The position numbers and the translations under genes were made by a program. The notes under the pieces were generated by a model. The model had not been told where the DNA came from, made no database searches, and saw nothing but the letters and a program-made list of their open reading frames with translations. A stretch of DNA of 33,782 bases from an uncultured Brevibacterium sp. Its GTDB lineage: Bacteria > Actinomycetota > Actinomycetes > Actinomycetales > Brevibacteriaceae. The first letter of the stretch is position 1; the number at the start of each line of letters is the position of its first letter. Positions 33,167 to 33,782 of this stretch are shown here, in pieces. Location: NCBI GenBank assembly GCA_943914815.1, contig CALUDL010000011.1, positions 1 through 33,782 of the forward strand. Reading direction: 5' to 3'.

Positions 33167-33782
33167 GTGCACTTCGTCATCATGGGATGTGGACGCGTTG
33201 GGGCCCAGCTGGCCCGCGGACTCGATGCTAAAGGCCACACGGTTGCAGTGATCGACAAGAATGCCGACGCGTTTGTGAAGCTGGGCAAGAACTTTACGGG
33301 AACGACCGTGACCGGTATTGGCTTTGACCGTGACACACTCGTGCGAGCACGCGCCTCGGACGCGTACGCTTTCGCAGCCGTGTCCTCAGGCGACAACTCC
33401 AATATTCTGGCAGCCAGGGTTGCCCGGGAAACTTTCGGAGTCAAACACGTCGCCGCCAGGATTTATGACCCGCGACGCGCCCAAGTATTTGAACGTCTAG
33501 GCGTGCCCACCGTGGCAACTGTGCGGTGGACAGCCGACCAGATGATGCGCCGACTCATTCCGTCTGGGGCAGTCAACGAGTTCCGCGACCCATCTGGACG
33601 CATGGTGTTGTCCGAAGTTCACGTCCACCCCGACTGGGTGGCCCATTCCGTCAACGAAATAGAAGCCCACAGCGGCGCCCGTGTCGCGTATTTCACACGC
33701 ATGGGCGAAGGTATCGAAGTCACGCCGGACACCCTCCTCCAAGACGGAGACTTGGTGCACGTGATGTGCCGCGCAGAGTCTC
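33167..33782 (+). CDS. TrkA-type potassium channel regulatory protein (CeoB-like), 3' end outside window
   Basis: 205 codons are visible from the GTG at 33167 (GGGAG about eight bases upstream) with no stop before the edge. The N-terminal Rossmann domain begins HFVIMGCGRVGAQLARGLDAKGHTVAVIDKN (G-x-G-x-x-G and acidic Asp for NAD(H) binding). A TrkA_C-like domain begins near residue 140 (GRMVLSEVHVHPDWVAHSVNEIE) and ends GIEVTPDTLLQDGDLVHVMC. Such proteins gate K+ transporters in response to nucleotides. It is divergent from the APC permease, its probable partner, and in relatives a second trkA follows. Confidence 0.9.
   Translation, partial: MHFVIMGCGRVGAQLARGLDAKGHTVAVIDKNADAFVKLGKNFTGTTVTGIGFDRDTLVRARASDAYAFAAVSSGDNSNILAARVARETFGVKHVAARIYDPRRAQVFERLGVPTVATVRWTADQMMRRLIPSGAVNEFRDPSGRMVLSEVHVHPDWVAHSVNEIEAHSGARVAYFTRMGEGIEVTPDTLLQDGDLVHVMCRAES

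Noticed and set aside
1..33782. CRISPR array, rRNA or tRNA genes, prophage or toxin-antitoxin modules
   Set aside because: No regularly spaced repeats, no tRNA-like folds and no phage or toxin-antitoxin genes were found on reading both strands.

Overview
The window is a chromosomal segment of an actinobacterium, most likely of the order Micrococcales. Evidence: a recO/undecaprenyl-synthase pair; the long actinobacterial type of leuA; the coproporphyrin-dependent heme genes hemE-cgoX-hemQ; the DUF3000/RNase D/dxs neighbourhood; and an APC permease divergent from a TrkA-type protein. From about 15.7 kb rightwards the gene order resembles the Mycobacterium tuberculosis stretch from the RibD-like reductase to CeoB. 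The genus cannot be fixed from sequence alone.

Region 1 (1 to about 9.35 kb) is accessory DNA and is visibly richer in G+C (about two thirds in a sampled line, against the mid-50s further right). It carries a siderophore locus. A fused four-domain IrtAB/YbtPQ-like ABC transporter, followed by the start of a probable LLM-class flavin oxidoreductase, is transcribed leftwards. Rightwards run an AmpG/YbtX-like MFS transporter, a stand-alone aryl carrier protein, an Sfp-type phosphopantetheinyl transferase and the first ~54 codons of a type II thioesterase. Two near-consensus DtxR/IdeR iron boxes (3839-3857 and 6155-6173) control these units. The thioesterase is cut at about 6358 by insertion-sequence debris: a frameshifted and truncated IS1249-like transposase, a gene-free scrambled stretch holding a second truncated copy of the LLM gene start, and an IS256-family transposase with three separate lesions. 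No NRPS or salicylate/DHB synthesis gene is visible, so here the locus looks like import and accessory functions without the assembly line. A small VOC protein and a 5'-truncated ABC half-transporter follow and mark the junction with the core chromosome.

Region 2 (10.4-13.9 kb), on the minus strand, is leuA-recO-uppS with stop/start overlaps. The leuA leader encodes a 13-residue peptide with Leu-Leu-Leu-Ile, and its leucine codons are exactly complementary to the leuA ribosome binding site. This is a strong candidate for translational attenuation by leucine.

Region 3 (13.9-18.2 kb) holds a DUF6636-like membrane-anchored protein, divergent from an L,D-transpeptidase that overlaps a RibD-like reductase. 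An alpha/beta hydrolase and msrB follow; the end of msrB forms a perfect 19-bp inverted repeat with its own 3' flank.

Region 4 (18.3-25.3 kb) holds the overlapping heme operon hemE-cgoX-hemQ (minus), the divergent DUF3000-RNase D pair and dxs.

Region 5 (25.4-33.8 kb) holds a DUF5129/TPM-like membrane protein; a bidirectional terminator; acnA with an 18-bp palindromic operator candidate upstream; a TRAM-domain RNA methyltransferase overlapping an APC (KimA-like) permease; and a partial TrkA-type protein running off the right edge.
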